64,000 bases of DNA from Brevundimonas denitrificans (lineage in GTDB: Bacteria > Pseudomonadota > Alphaproteobacteria > Caulobacterales > Caulobacteraceae). Each line of letters opens with the position of its first letter. The first letter of the stretch is position 1. The notes beneath the pieces are model-generated. The model saw only the letters and a list, made by a program, of their open reading frames with translations. It was not told the origin of the DNA and did no database searches. Made by a program: the position numbers and the translations under genes. The stretch covers positions 60,992 to 124,991 of the forward strand of contig NZ_BSOY01000001.1 in NCBI RefSeq assembly GCF_030160755.1, read 5' to 3'. Positions 43,639 through 53,542 of this stretch are shown piece by piece.

Positions 43639-45003
43639 TCAGGCCGCTCGCGCGATCACCTGATTCCGCCCGCGCGCCTTGGCTTCATAGACGCCTTCGT
43701 CGGCCCGTTTGAGGAGGGCGTCCGGGGTGTCGTCGAGACCCGTGCTGGCGGCGACCCCGACCGAGACGGTGATGGTCAGCCCCTCGGCGCCGCCCATGAT
43801 CGGAAACGGCTGGGCCGCCACGTCACGCCGGATGCGGTCGGCGACATGGGTCGCGTCCTCAAGGCTGGCCCCCGGCATCACCACCACGAACTCCTCGCCG
43901 CCCAGACGGCACGGGAGGTCGATGGCGCGGACATTGGTGGCCAGACGCACCGCGAACTCACGCAGCACCTCGTCGCCGGCGTCGTGGCCGAAGCTGTCGT
44001 TGACCAGCTTGAAATGGTCCAGATCCATCATCAGCAGGGCCACCGGCTCTCCGCCCTGCCCGGCCCGGTTCATCAACCCCTGCAACTGGCCGGCCATGTA
44101 GCGGCGGTTGTGCAGGCCGGTCAGGGCGTCGGTGACGGCCATCTCGAGGCTGTAGTCGAGCTTTTCCTTGAGGAAGTCGGCATAGCGTTTGCGCTTGATC
44201 TGGGTCCGCGTGCGCGCCTCCAGCTCTTCCGGATCAACCGGGCGCGGCAGGATGTCGTTGACCCCCAACTCCAGCGCCTTCAGCAGGCGCGGCCGGTCGG
44301 CCGGATCGACCACGGCCAGGATGGGGGTGCGCCGCGAGGCCTCGGTGGAACGAGTCTGGGCGACGAAGCGCAGTCCGTCGAACTCGGCGCTCGAAACATT
44401 GACGATCATCAGATCGACGGGGCCCCGGGCCGCGATCAGGGCCGCGGCGGGGTCGCTTTCAACCGTCGGGCGATGCTCGCCGGCCAGATGCTCGATCATC
44501 TTCCTGGCCTGACGCTCATTGTCGTCGACGATCAGGATGCGGCCGCCCGAGCCGCGCAACCGCCCCGCGCCGTCCGTATCCACACCCAGCCGACGACCGC
44601 TCTCCTCGCGTTCGCGCAATTCGTCCATCACCGATTTCAGCCGCAGCAGGGAGCGCACGCGGGCGAACAGGATGACGTCGTCGATCGGCTTGGTGACGAA
44701 GTCGTCGGCCCCGGCCTCCAGGCCCTTGATCTTGTCCTCGCGCCCGTCCAGCGCGGTCACCAGAACGACCGGGATGTGCCGCGTGACCGGATCGGCCTTC
44801 AGCCGCCGGCAGGTCTCGAAACCGTCCATGCCGGGCATCATCACGTCCAGCAGGATGATATCGGGGCGCTCGTCCGAGGCGATCCGCAGCGCCGTCGCGC
44901 CGTCGCCGGCGGTCAGCACCTCATAGTATTCAAGCGTCAGCTTGGCCTCGAGCAGGCGGACGTTCGGTTCGACGTCGTCAACGACAAGAATACGCGCCGT
45001 CAT
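43639..45003 (-). CDS. pleD: Response regulator diguanylate cyclase PleD
   Basis: A 454-residue PleD that makes c-di-GMP when phosphorylated and localised to the stalked pole. The first receiver has phosphoacceptor Asp53 (LLDVMMPGMDG). The second receiver is degenerate, with no acceptor Asp (IVNVSSAEFDG). The GGDEF domain has GGEEF at 368-372 and the product-inhibition I-site R359-AID at the same positions as in Caulobacter crescentus. It sits 6 bases after divK on the same strand, the conserved Caulobacterales order. Confidence 0.97.
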   Translation of the reverse strand: MTARILVVDDVEPNVRLLEAKLTLEYYEVLTAGDGATALRIASDERPDIILLDVMMPGMDGFETCRRLKADPVTRHIPVVLVTALDGREDKIKGLEAGADDFVTKPIDDVILFARVRSLLRLKSVMDELREREESGRRLGVDTDGAGRLRGSGGRILIVDDNERQARKMIEHLAGEHRPTVESDPAAALIAARGPVDLMIVNVSSAEFDGLRFVAQTRSTEASRRTPILAVVDPADRPRLLKALELGVNDILPRPVDPEELEARTRTQIKRKRYADFLKEKLDYSLEMAVTDALTGLHNRRYMAGQLQGLMNRAGQGGEPVALLMMDLDHFKLVNDSFGHDAGDEVLREFAVRLATNVRAIDLPCRLGGEEFVVVMPGASLEDATHVADRIRRDVAAQPFPIMGGAEGLTITVSVGVAASTGLDDTPDALLKRADEGVYEAKARGRNQVIARAA

Positions 45004-45009
45004 CGCTCG

Positions 45010-45375
45010 CTACCCCAGATGTTTCCGAACCACGTCGAGGAAATGCATCACCGAAATGGGCTTGGAGATGTAGGCCTCGCAACCGCCCTGACGGATACGC
45101 TCCTCATCACCCTTCATGGCGAAGGCGGTGACGGCGACGACGGGGATATGGCTCAGTTCCTCGTCGTCCTTCAGCCATTTGGTGACTTCCAGGCCGCTGA
45201 TCTCGGGCAGCTGGATGTCCATCAGGATCAGATCGGGCTTGTGCAGGCGGGCCAGGGCCAGCGCCTGCAGGCCCTCGCGGGTCTGCAGCGTCTCGTAGCC
45301 CTGCGAGTCGAGCAGATCATGAAAGAGCTTCATGTTCAGCTCGTTATCCTCGACGATGAGGACTTTCTTGGACAT
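45010..45375 (-). CDS. divK: Single-domain response regulator DivK
   Basis: A 121-residue receiver-only protein matching Caulobacter DivK nearly throughout: [20 protein letters not shown], phosphoacceptor Asp53 in [11 protein letters not shown], Thr in [10 protein letters not shown] and Lys in ISKPIS. DivK-P controls DivL/CckA and thereby CtrA in asymmetric division. The start at 45375 is the second Met of MMSKK, matching the known protein. It is followed by pleD. A partial CtrA-type box lies about 80 bases upstream. Confidence 0.97.
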   Translation of the reverse strand: MSKKVLIVEDNELNMKLFHDLLDSQGYETLQTREGLQALALARLHKPDLILMDIQLPEISGLEVTKWLKDDEELSHIPVVAVTAFAMKGDEERIRQGGCEAYISKPISVMHFLDVVRKHLG

Positions 45376-45456
45376 CATCACCTTGGCCTGTCGCCTCATG
45401 GAGTGCGGCTGCACGGAGGCTTTTCGCCTTCTTCGTGCACTGTGACCCGCCGGGTC

Positions 45457-45471
45457 TTAAGTTGGGGTGAA
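45457..45471. promoter_or_regulatory. Possible CtrA box between divK and dinB
   Basis: On the minus strand TTCA-N7-TTAA matches TTAA-N7-TTAA at 7 of 8 positions. It is 82 bases upstream of divK and 22 bases upstream of the dinB GTG. CtrA is known to activate divK in Caulobacter, so the site is plausible, but the mismatch leaves doubt. Confidence 0.35.
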
Positions 45472-45492
45472 GCCAGACCACAGGACGCCGCC

Positions 45493-46743
45493 GTGCCGAT
45501 CCGCGCCATCTGCCGCGACTGCCTTCACGCCGGCGACCACCGGGTCGAACGGTGCCCGGCGTGCGATTCCCGCCGCATGGTCCAGCACGACGAACTGGAC
45601 CGGCTGAGCATCGCCCATCTGGACTGCGACGCCTTCTACGCCTCGGTGGAGAAGCGCGACCGGCCCGAACTGCGCGACCGGCCGGTCATCGTCGGCGGCG
45701 GCAAGCGCGGCGTGGTCTCGACCTGCTGCTACATCGCCCGCCAGTACGGCGTTCATTCGGCCATGCCGATGTTCAAGGCGCTGAAGGCCTGTCCCGAGGC
45801 CGTCGTGATCAAGCCGGATTTCCACAAATACATCGCCGCCAGCGAGGCCATTTTCGGCGCGGTCGGCCAACTGACGCCGCTGGTCCAGACCCTGTCGCTG
45901 GACGAGGCCTGGATCGACCTGGTCGGAACCGAGCGATTGAACGGCGGCCCCCCGGCCTTCCAGCTGATCCGCCTGCAACAGCAGATCGAGGCCGAGACCG
46001 GCCTGACCGTCTCCATCGGCCTCGCGCCCAACCGCTTCCTCGCCAAGGTGGCGTCGGAACTGGACAAGCCGCGCGGCTTCTCGGTGCTGGGATCGGAGGC
46101 GCAGGCCGTGCTCGCGCCCCGGCCCGTCGGCATCCTGCCCGGCGTCGGCCCGGTGTTTCGCAGGACGCTGCAGAGCGACGGCTACGCCACCGTCGGCGAC
46201 CTGGCCGCCGCCGACGTGCGCGAACTGGTCAAACGTTATGGTGAAACGGGCCTGCGCCTGCACGACCTGGCCCACGGCCGTGACGCCCGCGCGGTCGATC
46301 CGGGGCGCGAACGCAAGGGGATGAGCGCGGAAACCACCTTCAATGAAGACCTGACCTCCGCCGAGGACCTCGAGGCCGAGCTGTGGCCGCTGTGCGAGAA
46401 GCTGGCCTCCAAGGCGCGGCGGGACGGCGTGGCCAGCCGGGTGCTGGTCCTCAAGCTGCGCCGCACCGACTTCAAGATCGTCACCCGGCGGATGTCCCTG
46501 CCCGAGCCGGTGCAGACCGCCCGCGCCCTGTTCGCCGCGGGTCGGGAGTTGATGGCCCCCGAACTGGGCCGGCCCTACCGTCTGATCGGCATCGGCATGG
46601 GCGAAGTGGTCGACGCCGTGGATTCTCATGCGCTGTTCGAGACCGCCGAGACGCGGGCGCTGAAGACAGAGACGGCGATCGACCGTCTGCGCGCCAAATT
46701 CGGCGCCAGGGCGGTCGTCGCGGGGCGAGCCCTGAAGGACTGA
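45493..46743 (+). CDS. dinB: DNA polymerase IV (Y family) with N-terminal Cys4 motif
   Basis: A 416-residue translesion polymerase. After a short N-terminal extension with Cys7-x2-Cys10 and Cys21-x2-Cys24, a likely zinc finger, comes the polymerase core: SIAHLDCDAFYASVEKRDRP (first catalytic Asp), SLDEAWIDL (second acidic pair), the GLAPNRFLAKVAS region and helix-hairpin-helix GILPGVGPVF. The little-finger domain ends near residue 390. It has no recognised beta-clamp motif at the extreme C-terminus. The start is a GTG. The Cys4 extension is absent from E. coli DinB. Confidence 0.93.
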   Translation: MPIRAICRDCLHAGDHRVERCPACDSRRMVQHDELDRLSIAHLDCDAFYASVEKRDRPELRDRPVIVGGGKRGVVSTCCYIARQYGVHSAMPMFKALKACPEAVVIKPDFHKYIAASEAIFGAVGQLTPLVQTLSLDEAWIDLVGTERLNGGPPAFQLIRLQQQIEAETGLTVSIGLAPNRFLAKVASELDKPRGFSVLGSEAQAVLAPRPVGILPGVGPVFRRTLQSDGYATVGDLAAADVRELVKRYGETGLRLHDLAHGRDARAVDPGRERKGMSAETTFNEDLTSAEDLEAELWPLCEKLASKARRDGVASRVLVLKLRRTDFKIVTRRMSLPEPVQTARALFAAGRELMAPELGRPYRLIGIGMGEVVDAVDSHALFETAETRALKTETAIDRLRAKFGARAVVAGRALKD

Positions 46744-46831
46744 GGCTGTGGCATCCTGCCGCCGTCACAGAACCATGATGACCGCAAGGTCCAGCCTCGC
46801 CATAAGCGACGCCAGCGAATCCGGAGTCCCC

Positions 46832-48244
46832 ATGCGCCCCCATCGTCGTGAGCTGATCGCCGGCTCGGCCGCCGCCTTCGCCTTCACGGGCTTCTCGCGC
46901 CATGCCGAGGCGCAGACGGCCGCGACGGAGGAGACCTACGTCAATCAGGTGGCCGGTTACGGCCCCCTGGTGCGCGACCCCAACCGCCTGCTCGACCTGC
47001 CGGAGGGCTTTTCCTACCAGGTGATCTCGCAGAGCGGCGACACCATGGACGACGGCCTGTTCACGCCCGGCCAGTTCGACGGCATGGGCTGTTTCCCGCT
47101 GGACGGCTCGCGCGTGGCCCTCGTGCGCAACCACGAACTGAAGGGCTCCAGCGGCCTGCATCGCAACCTCGGACCGGGCGGCTTTCATCAGGAGCGGATC
47201 GGGCTGCTCGACCCCGCCAAGGGTTATGACACCTACAAGGACGGCCGGCCCCTGCCCGGCGGCACGACCACCCTCGTGTATGATCTGGAGACGCGACAGG
47301 TCGTGCGCCAGTTCCTGTCCCTGTCCGGCACCAGCACCAACTGCTGCGGCGGCCACACGCCCTGGGGCAGCTGGCTGACCTGTGAGGAGACCGAGGAGAC
47401 GCCGTCCGACGGGGATGTCACCCGGGATCACGGCTATGTCTTCGAGGTGCCGGCCAACGGCACCGGCCTCGCCGACCCCGTCCCGCTGAAGGCCATGGGC
47501 CGGTTCGAGCATGAAGCGGTCTGCGTCGATCCCCGCACCGGCATCGTCTATCTGACCGAGGACAAGGCCGACGGCCTGTTCTACCGCTTCATCCCGACGA
47601 CGCCCGGCAAGCTGGCCGAGGGAGGCAGGCTGCAGGCCATGGCCTTCCGCGACGCGCGCGGCTCGGACAGTTCCAACAACGAGACCCGTCTCTGGTCCGT
47701 CAGCGACTGGCGCGACGTGGTCTGGATCGACCTGGAGGATGTTGAAAGCCCGGCGGGCGACCTGCGCATGCGGGGCCACGCGGCCGGCGCGACTCTGGTG
47801 GCGCGGGGCGAAGGCATATTCTGGGGCGACGGCGAACTGTATCTGACCGCCACCTCGGGCGGACCGATCAAGCGGGGACAAATCCTGCGTTATGTCCCCT
47901 CACGCTTCGAAGGCTCTGTGGGCGAGCGGTTGCGCCCGGGCCGGATCCAGCTGTTTGTCGAGAGCACGGACGAGAAGACCATCAATATGGGCGACAATCT
48001 GTGCGTCGCGCCCTGGGGTCATCTGGTGGTCTGCGAGGACAACTATTCCTCGGCCATCCGCAACCACGTGAAGGGGGTCACGCCGGACGGGAAGCTCTAC
48101 ACCATCGCCCGCAACGTCTTCACGGGGAACAGCGAGTTCGCCGGGGCCGTGTTCTCGCCCGACGGCGAGGTGCTGTTCGTCAACATCCAGTATCCCGGCG
48201 TGACCTTCGCGATCAGAGGCCCCTGGACCTCGGTCCGGACGTAA
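46832..48244 (+). CDS. PhoX-family (DUF839) exported protein
   Basis: A 470-residue protein with a twin-arginine signal ([20 protein letters not shown]), so folded before export. The body is a beta-propeller of the PhoX/DUF839 type: [53 protein letters not shown], and [19 protein letters not shown] near the end. True PhoX is a calcium/iron phosphatase; this member may have another role. GGAG precedes the ATG at 46832. It ends inside the convergent ctaA gene (32-base overlap). Confidence 0.9.
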   Translation: MRPHRRELIAGSAAAFAFTGFSRHAEAQTAATEETYVNQVAGYGPLVRDPNRLLDLPEGFSYQVISQSGDTMDDGLFTPGQFDGMGCFPLDGSRVALVRNHELKGSSGLHRNLGPGGFHQERIGLLDPAKGYDTYKDGRPLPGGTTTLVYDLETRQVVRQFLSLSGTSTNCCGGHTPWGSWLTCEETEETPSDGDVTRDHGYVFEVPANGTGLADPVPLKAMGRFEHEAVCVDPRTGIVYLTEDKADGLFYRFIPTTPGKLAEGGRLQAMAFRDARGSDSSNNETRLWSVSDWRDVVWIDLEDVESPAGDLRMRGHAAGATLVARGEGIFWGDGELYLTATSGGPIKRGQILRYVPSRFEGSVGERLRPGRIQLFVESTDEKTINMGDNLCVAPWGHLVVCEDNYSSAIRNHVKGVTPDGKLYTIARNVFTGNSEFAGAVFSPDGEVLFVNIQYPGVTFAIRGPWTSVRT

Positions 48245-49280
48245 ACAGCCGCGCCTGCGAGCGTCGCACCAGCCACAGATTGACGGTCGCGGCCGCCAGA
48301 ACCAGCGCCGCCCCCGCCTGATGCAGGGCGCCCAGCCACAGCGGCGTGGCGTTCATCAGGGTGGCGATGCCCAGACCGGCCTGCAGCCACAGGGCCGCCG
48401 CCACGGCGAAGGCCGCCGCGCCCAGCCCCTCGGCCAGCCGCCAGCGCCACGCCTGTACCGCATAGACCGTCCCGCCGATCAGCAGACCATAGGCCCAGAT
48501 GCGGTGGTTGAACTGGACCAGCGCCTGATCATGCAGGAAGGCCAGTCCGCCCCGGCTCCATTCCACCGGAGGCAGGAAGGCCCCGTTCATCAGGGGCCAG
48601 TCGGTATAGACGAAGCCCGCCTTGGCCCCGGCCACCAGCCCGCCCAGCAGGCACTGGACGAAGACCGCGCCCAGCAGGACGGTCGCGCCGCGGCTCCAGC
48701 CCACAGGCAGGCGACTGTGCGATTCGCCGTTCCAGGCCTCCAGCCCGGTCCAGATCAGTCCCATGAAGATCGCCAACGCCAGACCCAGATGGACCGTCAG
48801 CCGTTCCGGAGCCACGTCGACCCGTTCCGACAGGCCGCTGGACACCATCCACCAGCCGATCAGCCCCTGCAGCCCGCCCAGCGCCAGCAGGACGGCGCAA
48901 CGCACAATCAGCCGCCGGGGCATCTGACGCAGGATCAGGAAGACGGCGAACGGCAGGGCGAAGGCCGCCCCGATCACCCGGCCCAGCAGGCGGTGCGCCC
49001 ACTCCCACCAGAAGATGCCCTGGAACTCAGCCAGGCTCATGCCGGCGTTGACCTGGGCGTATTGTGGAATGGCGCGGTATTTCTCGAACGCCGCGTTCCA
49101 GTCGTCCGCGTTCATCGGCGGCAGGGCGCCCATGATCGGCTTCCACTCGGTGATCGACAGTCCCGAGCCGGTCAGGCGGGTGACGCCGCCGACCACGACC
49201 ATGGCGAAGACGAGGACGGCGCAGCTGAACAGCCAGATGGCGACCGCGCGGTTCTGATCGCCACCGATGAAACGCTTCAT
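48213..49280 (-). CDS. ctaA: Haem A synthase (COX15/CtaA)
   Basis: A 355-residue, eight-helix membrane protein that oxidises haem O to haem A for cytochrome c oxidase. Haem ligands or nearby His residues are in [29 protein letters not shown] and LGALHQAGA. The segment [16 protein letters not shown] matches the alphaproteobacterial (COX15-like) type. The start at 49280 (MKRFIGGDQ) gives the family N-terminus; the longer upstream Arg-rich frame was rejected. Confidence 0.94.
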   Translation of the reverse strand: MKRFIGGDQNRAVAIWLFSCAVLVFAMVVVGGVTRLTGSGLSITEWKPIMGALPPMNADDWNAAFEKYRAIPQYAQVNAGMSLAEFQGIFWWEWAHRLLGRVIGAAFALPFAVFLILRQMPRRLIVRCAVLLALGGLQGLIGWWMVSSGLSERVDVAPERLTVHLGLALAIFMGLIWTGLEAWNGESHSRLPVGWSRGATVLLGAVFVQCLLGGLVAGAKAGFVYTDWPLMNGAFLPPVEWSRGGLAFLHDQALVQFNHRIWAYGLLIGGTVYAVQAWRWRLAEGLGAAAFAVAAALWLQAGLGIATLMNATPLWLGALHQAGAALVLAAATVNLWLVRRSQARLFTSGPRSRGL

Positions 49281-49414
49281 TCGACGCCTGCCGTCCCGAC
49301 CGTTACAGTGCCCTCGCGTCCTTGGATCGCGCCGGCCCCAGCGGTATGCCCGCGCTGTGCGGCGAGATCGAGTCGCTTTTCGGCGTCGCATCGCCGCAAG
49401 TCTGGAGAGGCCGG

Positions 49415-49666
49415 TTGCCGTACGTCGAAATCATCATCGCGGTCCTCGGCGCCTTCGCCCTCGCCTGGCTGGCCGATCTGGTCACCGGCCGGCGCGGCCT
49501 GTTCGCCACCTCGCTGGTCTCCGCCGTCGCCGCAGCCGCCGGCTGGTTCCTCGCCGTGCGGGTCTTCGGCGCCAGCACGATGACCGAATGGACCTGGGTG
49601 CTCTGGGCGCTGGCCGCCTCGACCCTGGCCCTCGGCGCCTTCTTCCTGTTCCGGAGCAAGCGCTGA
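49415..49666 (+). CDS. Small membrane protein (three predicted helices)
   Basis: An 83-residue protein with three transmembrane helices. The TTG at 49415 is preceded by GGAGAGG at a good distance, so the longer frame upstream is not used. [21 protein letters not shown] and a Gly-Arg-Arg turn recall GlsB/transglycosylase-associated small membrane proteins, but the match is loose. It is followed after 1 base by the DUF2842 gene, so both form one transcript. Confidence 0.7.
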   Translation: MPYVEIIIAVLGAFALAWLADLVTGRRGLFATSLVSAVAAAAGWFLAVRVFGASTMTEWTWVLWALAASTLALGAFFLFRSKR

Positions 49667-49667
49667 C

Positions 49668-49868
49668 ATGGGTTCGCGGACCCGGCGTTTCGTCGCCATG
49701 ATCGGCGTGCTGATTTTCCTGGCGTTCTGGATCTGGGGCGCCATCGCCCTGCGCGGCCTGCTCCCGCCGGGACAGTTGATCGACCTCGCCGTCTTCGCCG
49801 TCGCCGGCGTCGGCTGGGGCGTGCCGCTCTATCCGCTGTTCAAATGGGCCGAGGGCCGGGAGAAGTAG
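49668..49868 (+). CDS. DUF2842 membrane protein
   Basis: A 66-residue protein with two transmembrane helices (about residues 9-28 and 38-58) and the DUF2842 features: an N-terminal basic start, [10 protein letters not shown] and [15 protein letters not shown] at the end. The family is restricted mainly to alphaproteobacteria, often beside ctaA as here. The function is unknown, though proximity suggests a link to respiratory assembly. Confidence 0.85.
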   Translation: MGSRTRRFVAMIGVLIFLAFWIWGAIALRGLLPPGQLIDLAVFAVAGVGWGVPLYPLFKWAEGREK

Positions 49869-49880
49869 GCCGGAATTGCA

Positions 49881-49906
49881 AAGGGGCCGCCCGAAAGCGA
49901 CCCCTT
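49881..49906. terminator. Possible terminator hairpin between DUF2842 gene and tRNA-Pro
   Basis: AAGGGGCCGC and GCGACCCCTT form a 10-bp stem with one C-A mismatch and a CCGAAA loop. It lies between the convergent DUF2842 gene and tRNA-Pro. No strong T run follows on either strand, so it may be a weak, Rho-assisted terminator. Confidence 0.4.
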
Positions 49907-49932
49907 CAACCAACCGTCTTCATTGCGGAAGA

Positions 49933-50009
<77 letters not shown>

Positions 50010-50063
50010 AGAGGCGCTCCCTATAGACGGGGTTCGCGGCGCCGCAAACCGAAAAAGTCGGTC

Positions 50064-50489
50064 TCAGCCGCTTCTCGACAGCACGGCTTCCAGACGCGCC
50101 CGCGCGCCTTCCAGCTCGGCCAGCACCTGACGCAGGCGGATCGAGGACTGGCCCGTGGCGGCCGGCGCGGAAACGGTCGCCGGCGCGGCGCCGTCGGGCT
50201 CGAACGTCACGGCGCCCTCGGGGTCGCCATAGTGCGCCAGACGCTTGAGTCCCTGCTCCTTGTGCAGGCGCTGGACGCCCTTGATGGTCAGGCCTTCCTC
50301 ATGCAGCAGCCGTTTGACGGCCTTGAGCAGCACCACGTCCTGCGGCCGGTAGAAGCGCCGCCCGCCGGCCCGTTTCAGCGGCGTCAGGAAGGTGAATTTC
50401 GTCTCCCAGAAGCGCAGGACATGCTGGGGGGCGCCGACCTCGGTCGCCGCTTCTGAAATGGTCCTGAAGGCGTTGGGGCTCTTGGCCAC
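50064..50489 (-). CDS. MerR-family transcriptional regulator
   Basis: A 141-residue protein with the MerR winged-helix start ([46 protein letters not shown]) and a coiled-coil tail. It begins at a GTG, 6 bases before the end of the ihfA transcript region. The absence of Cys or other ligand residues in the C-terminal part suggests it is not a metal sensor. The ihfA-merR order is common in Caulobacterales. The regulated genes are unknown. Confidence 0.88.
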   Translation of the reverse strand: MAKSPNAFRTISEAATEVGAPQHVLRFWETKFTFLTPLKRAGGRRFYRPQDVVLLKAVKRLLHEEGLTIKGVQRLHKEQGLKRLAHYGDPEGAVTFEPDGAAPATVSAPAATGQSSIRLRQVLAELEGARARLEAVLSRSG

Positions 50490-50494
50490 GGGCG

Positions 50495-50839
50495 TCAGGC
50501 GCTCACGACAGCGTCGTGAACCCGGCCCTTCATGATCTGCGAGGCGCGGAAGCTGATGACTCGCCGCGGATGGATCGCCGCGGGCTGGCCGGTCTTGGGA
50601 TTGCGGCCCATGCGCGCGCGCTTCTCGCGCACCTGGAAGACGCCGAAGCCCGAGAGCTTCACCGTTTCGCCGCGCTCCAGCGATTCGATGATCAGCTCGA
50701 GCGTGCGCTCCACCATGGCCGAGCACTCCTGTCGGGACAGGCCCACGTCCTCGTGCACCGCTTCACAGAGATCCGCGCGCGTCAGCGTCTGGTGTTCGGC
50801 CAAAGGTCCGCTCCCCTCCAAAGGTCGGTCGTCGGACAT
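50495..50839 (-). CDS. ihfA: Integration host factor subunit alpha
   Basis: A 114-residue IHF alpha, a DNA-bending protein. The core after a 17-residue N-terminal tail reads LTRADLCEAVHEDVGLSR, VKLSGFGVFQVREKRARMGRNPKTGQ (arm) and PRRVISFRAS. The PKTGQ arm is the DNA-intercalating site. It follows fabH by 41 bases and precedes the MerR gene by 5 bases on the same strand. Confidence 0.95.
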   Translation of the reverse strand: MSDDRPLEGSGPLAEHQTLTRADLCEAVHEDVGLSRQECSAMVERTLELIIESLERGETVKLSGFGVFQVREKRARMGRNPKTGQPAAIHPRRVISFRASQIMKGRVHDAVVSA

Positions 50840-50879
50840 AAAAGGCCAAGCGTCGTCAAATGGAAAGCCGGAAATCGCC

Positions 50880-51857
50880 CTACAGACGAAACGCGCAGGC
50901 GCCCCAGGTCAGACCGCCGCCCATGGCCTCCAGCAGAACCAGATCGCCGCGCTTGATCCGACCGTCCTGAATCGCGGAATCGAGGGCCAGGGGGATGGAG
51001 GCGGCCGAGGTGTTGGCGTGGATGGCCACGGTCGAGATCACCTTGTCCTCGTCCAGGCCCAGCCGGTCGCCGACGCCCTTGATGATGCGCTGGTTGGCCT
51101 GGTGCGGCACGAACCAGTCGACATCGGCGACCTCGATGCCGGAGGCGGCGCAGGCGGCGGTGATGGCTTCGGCGATATTGACCACGGCGTGGCGGAACAC
51201 CTGGTTTCCGGCCATGCGCAGGTGGCCGACGGTCCCGGTCGTGGCGGGTCCGCCATCAACGTACAACAAATCAGTCTTGGTGCCGTCGCAGCGCAGGGCG
51301 AAGCCCAGCAGGCCCTGATCGGCCTTGGTCCCCTGCCCCTCGCGCGGCTCGACCACGACGCAGCCGGCCCCGTCGCCGAAAAGGACGCAGGTCGAGCGGT
51401 CGGTCCAGTCCATCAGCCGGGTCATTTCCTCAGCCCCGATGACGAGGGCGCATTTCGCCTGTCCCCGCGCGACAAAGCCATCGGCGATGCTGAGCGCATA
51501 GACGAAGCCCGAGCACACCGCCTGAACGTCGAAGGCGATGCAGGTGGGGGCGCCCAGCTTGCGCTGCACGATCGAGGCGACCGAGGGGAAGGTCATGTCG
51601 GGCGTGGTGGTGGCGACGATGATCAGATCGACATCGGCCGCGCTCCGGCCGGCGTCGGCCAGGGCCCGTCTGGCGGCTTCCGTGGCCAGGTCGCTGGTCG
51701 GCTGGTCGTCGCGCGCGCGGTGGCGCTGCTTGATGCCGGTCCGTTCCTGGATCCACGAGTCCGAGGTGTCGACGATCATGGCGAGGTCGGCGTTGGTGAC
51801 GACCTGTTCCGGCAGGAAGGAACCGACGCCGGTCACGGCGCTGCGGACGACGCTCAC
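50880..51857 (-). CDS. fabH: 3-oxoacyl-ACP synthase III
   Basis: A 325-residue FabH that condenses acetyl-CoA with malonyl-ACP to start fatty-acid synthesis. The catalytic triad is Cys115 (VQAVCSGFVYAL), His252 (FVPHQANQRI) and Asn282 (IHANTSAAS). The start is a GTG overlapping the plsX stop (GTGA), the classic coupled plsX-fabH arrangement. The length is normal. It is upstream of ihfA on the same strand. Confidence 0.96.
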   Translation of the reverse strand: MSVVRSAVTGVGSFLPEQVVTNADLAMIVDTSDSWIQERTGIKQRHRARDDQPTSDLATEAARRALADAGRSAADVDLIIVATTTPDMTFPSVASIVQRKLGAPTCIAFDVQAVCSGFVYALSIADGFVARGQAKCALVIGAEEMTRLMDWTDRSTCVLFGDGAGCVVVEPREGQGTKADQGLLGFALRCDGTKTDLLYVDGGPATTGTVGHLRMAGNQVFRHAVVNIAEAITAACAASGIEVADVDWFVPHQANQRIIKGVGDRLGLDEDKVISTVAIHANTSAASIPLALDSAIQDGRIKRGDLVLLEAMGGGLTWGACAFRL

Positions 51858-52936
51858 TGAATGCTCTCCCCGACGGGTTCTTCCGCCGAACTGACAATGG
51901 GGTCCTCAAGCAGGGTCGTCAGCCGCTGCAGGTTCGCCCCGACTTTTTCCATATAGTCGCTGCGGGCCAGTTCGACAGCCACCCGGATGGCGGCGCCGAA
52001 GCCGGCCGACGTCGCCCCGCCGTGGCTTTTCACCACAATCCCGTTCAGCCCCAGCAGAGGCCCGCCGTTGTTGGCGTTGGGGTCAATCTTCTGACTCATG
52101 CGCCTGAGCGCCGGCATGGCCAGCAACGCGCCCAGCTTCGACGTCACGCTGGAGGTCAGGGCTTCCTTCATCAGGCCGGCGATGAATTTGGCCACCCCCT
52201 CGGCCGTTTTCAGCGCGATATTGCCGGTGAAGCCATCGGTCACGACCACGTCCACCGTGCCCTTGGCGATGTCCGTGCCCTCGACGAAACCGAAATAGTC
52301 CAGTCCGAAGCCGCCCTCACGCAACAGACGCGCCGCTTCGCGCACCTCCTCGTGGCCCTTCATGTCCTCGGAGCCGACATTGAGAATGCCGATGGTCGGC
52401 CGGGCGACCCCGTGGACGGCGGTCATGAACGCCTCGCCCATGATGGCGAACTCGACCAGCTGGGCCGCGTCGCTCTCGATATTGGCGCCGACATCGAGCA
52501 CGGCCGTAACGCCCTTGGGCGTCGGCCAGCTGGCCACGATGGCCGGCCGCTCAAGACCGGGGGCCGACATCCGCAGCAGCAGTTTGGAGATGGCCATCAG
52601 GGCGCCGGTGTTGCCCGCCGAGACGACAGCCCCCGCCTCGCCCGACTTGACCGCCTCGATGGCGTTCCAGAGGCTGGAGCCCTTGCCGCGGCGCATCGCC
52701 TGGGCGGGCTTTTCGTCCATGGCCACCACCTTGTCGGTGTGGCGTACGATGCAGACGTCGTCGGTCAGGCCGCATTTGGCCATTTCGGCCCGGATCGCGG
52801 TCTCGTCGCCGTGAAGGATGAAGCGCACGCCCTCGCCGCCGTGACGTTTGCGGTAGTCGCGCACGCCGGGCGCCACGACGGACGGACCGTGGTCCCCGCC
52901 CATGGCGTCGAGCGAAATCAGGATCGGGGATGACAA
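51854..52936 (-). CDS. plsX: Acyl-ACP:phosphate acyltransferase
   Basis: A 360-residue PlsX that makes acyl-phosphate for phospholipid synthesis. Typical segments are ISLDAMGGDHGP at the N-terminus, SAGNTGALM, GNIALKTAEGVAKFI and GLNGIVVKSHG. The TTG start is in frame with these. It is coupled to fabH by a GTGA overlap. A 93-base gap separates it from the YceD gene. Confidence 0.96.
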   Translation of the reverse strand: MSSPILISLDAMGGDHGPSVVAPGVRDYRKRHGGEGVRFILHGDETAIRAEMAKCGLTDDVCIVRHTDKVVAMDEKPAQAMRRGKGSSLWNAIEAVKSGEAGAVVSAGNTGALMAISKLLLRMSAPGLERPAIVASWPTPKGVTAVLDVGANIESDAAQLVEFAIMGEAFMTAVHGVARPTIGILNVGSEDMKGHEEVREAARLLREGGFGLDYFGFVEGTDIAKGTVDVVVTDGFTGNIALKTAEGVAKFIAGLMKEALTSSVTSKLGALLAMPALRRMSQKIDPNANNGGPLLGLNGIVVKSHGGATSAGFGAAIRVAVELARSDYMEKVGANLQRLTTLLEDPIVSSAEEPVGESIQ

Positions 52937-53029
52937 GCCGTTTCGACTCCGTCGCGCCGTCAGTCCGGCGCTTGTCAGTTTGGCGACGATAGCGCCGCAT
53001 CGGGGGGATGCAACCGCGCCGCCCCTGCG

Positions 53030-53542
53030 TCAACCTTCGTCGGAGGGCCGCAGCTGCTTCAACACCGCGAACGGCGAGATTTCAGCGGGTTCCGGCGGCT
53101 GGACGAACTCGGCGCCGGGCTTGCGCGGGAACGGATCCAGCCGCAGCGCCAGCTGCTCCACGGCGTACTGGCCCAGATCGATCTGGCCGTTCTCGATCAG
53201 GTCGGGCGATTCGTCGTCCATGGTGATGACAATCTCGTCGGACTCCTCGTCCACCGCCTCGGCGAGGGTCAGCACGAACGGGGCGTCGATCTCGAGCGGC
53301 AGAGGCTCCAGGGTGATGCCGCAGATCTGGGCCAGTTTCGCCCGCACCCGGCCCGACAGCCGCCAGCCGGAGTCGGTCGGAGTCAGCTCCATCTCGGCGG
53401 TGAACGTATCCAGCGAGGCCAGATCCAGCGCCTTGGCGATCCGCGCCCGGGCCGCTGCGTCCGGCTCCAGCGTCCGCTTCACGCCGCCGGCGATCTGATG
53501 CAGGCGGACAGGCTCGCTATAGGGAAGGTCGGGAAGGGTCAT
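53030..53542 (-). CDS. DUF177 (YceD) family protein
   Basis: A 170-residue acidic protein of the DUF177 group: VRLHQIAGG at the N-terminus, LSGRVRAKLAQICGITLEPLP (with a single Cys) and DLGQYAVEQLALRLDPFPRKPG near the end. The E. coli homologue YceD is implicated in 23S rRNA processing. The start at 53542 overlaps the preceding chaperone gene by 4 bases. It lies upstream of plsX, where YceD-type genes usually sit before rpmF-plsX; rpmF is absent here. Confidence 0.9.
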   Translation of the reverse strand: MTLPDLPYSEPVRLHQIAGGVKRTLEPDAAARARIAKALDLASLDTFTAEMELTPTDSGWRLSGRVRAKLAQICGITLEPLPLEIDAPFVLTLAEAVDEESDEIVITMDDESPDLIENGQIDLGQYAVEQLALRLDPFPRKPGAEFVQPPEPAEISPFAVLKQLRPSDEG

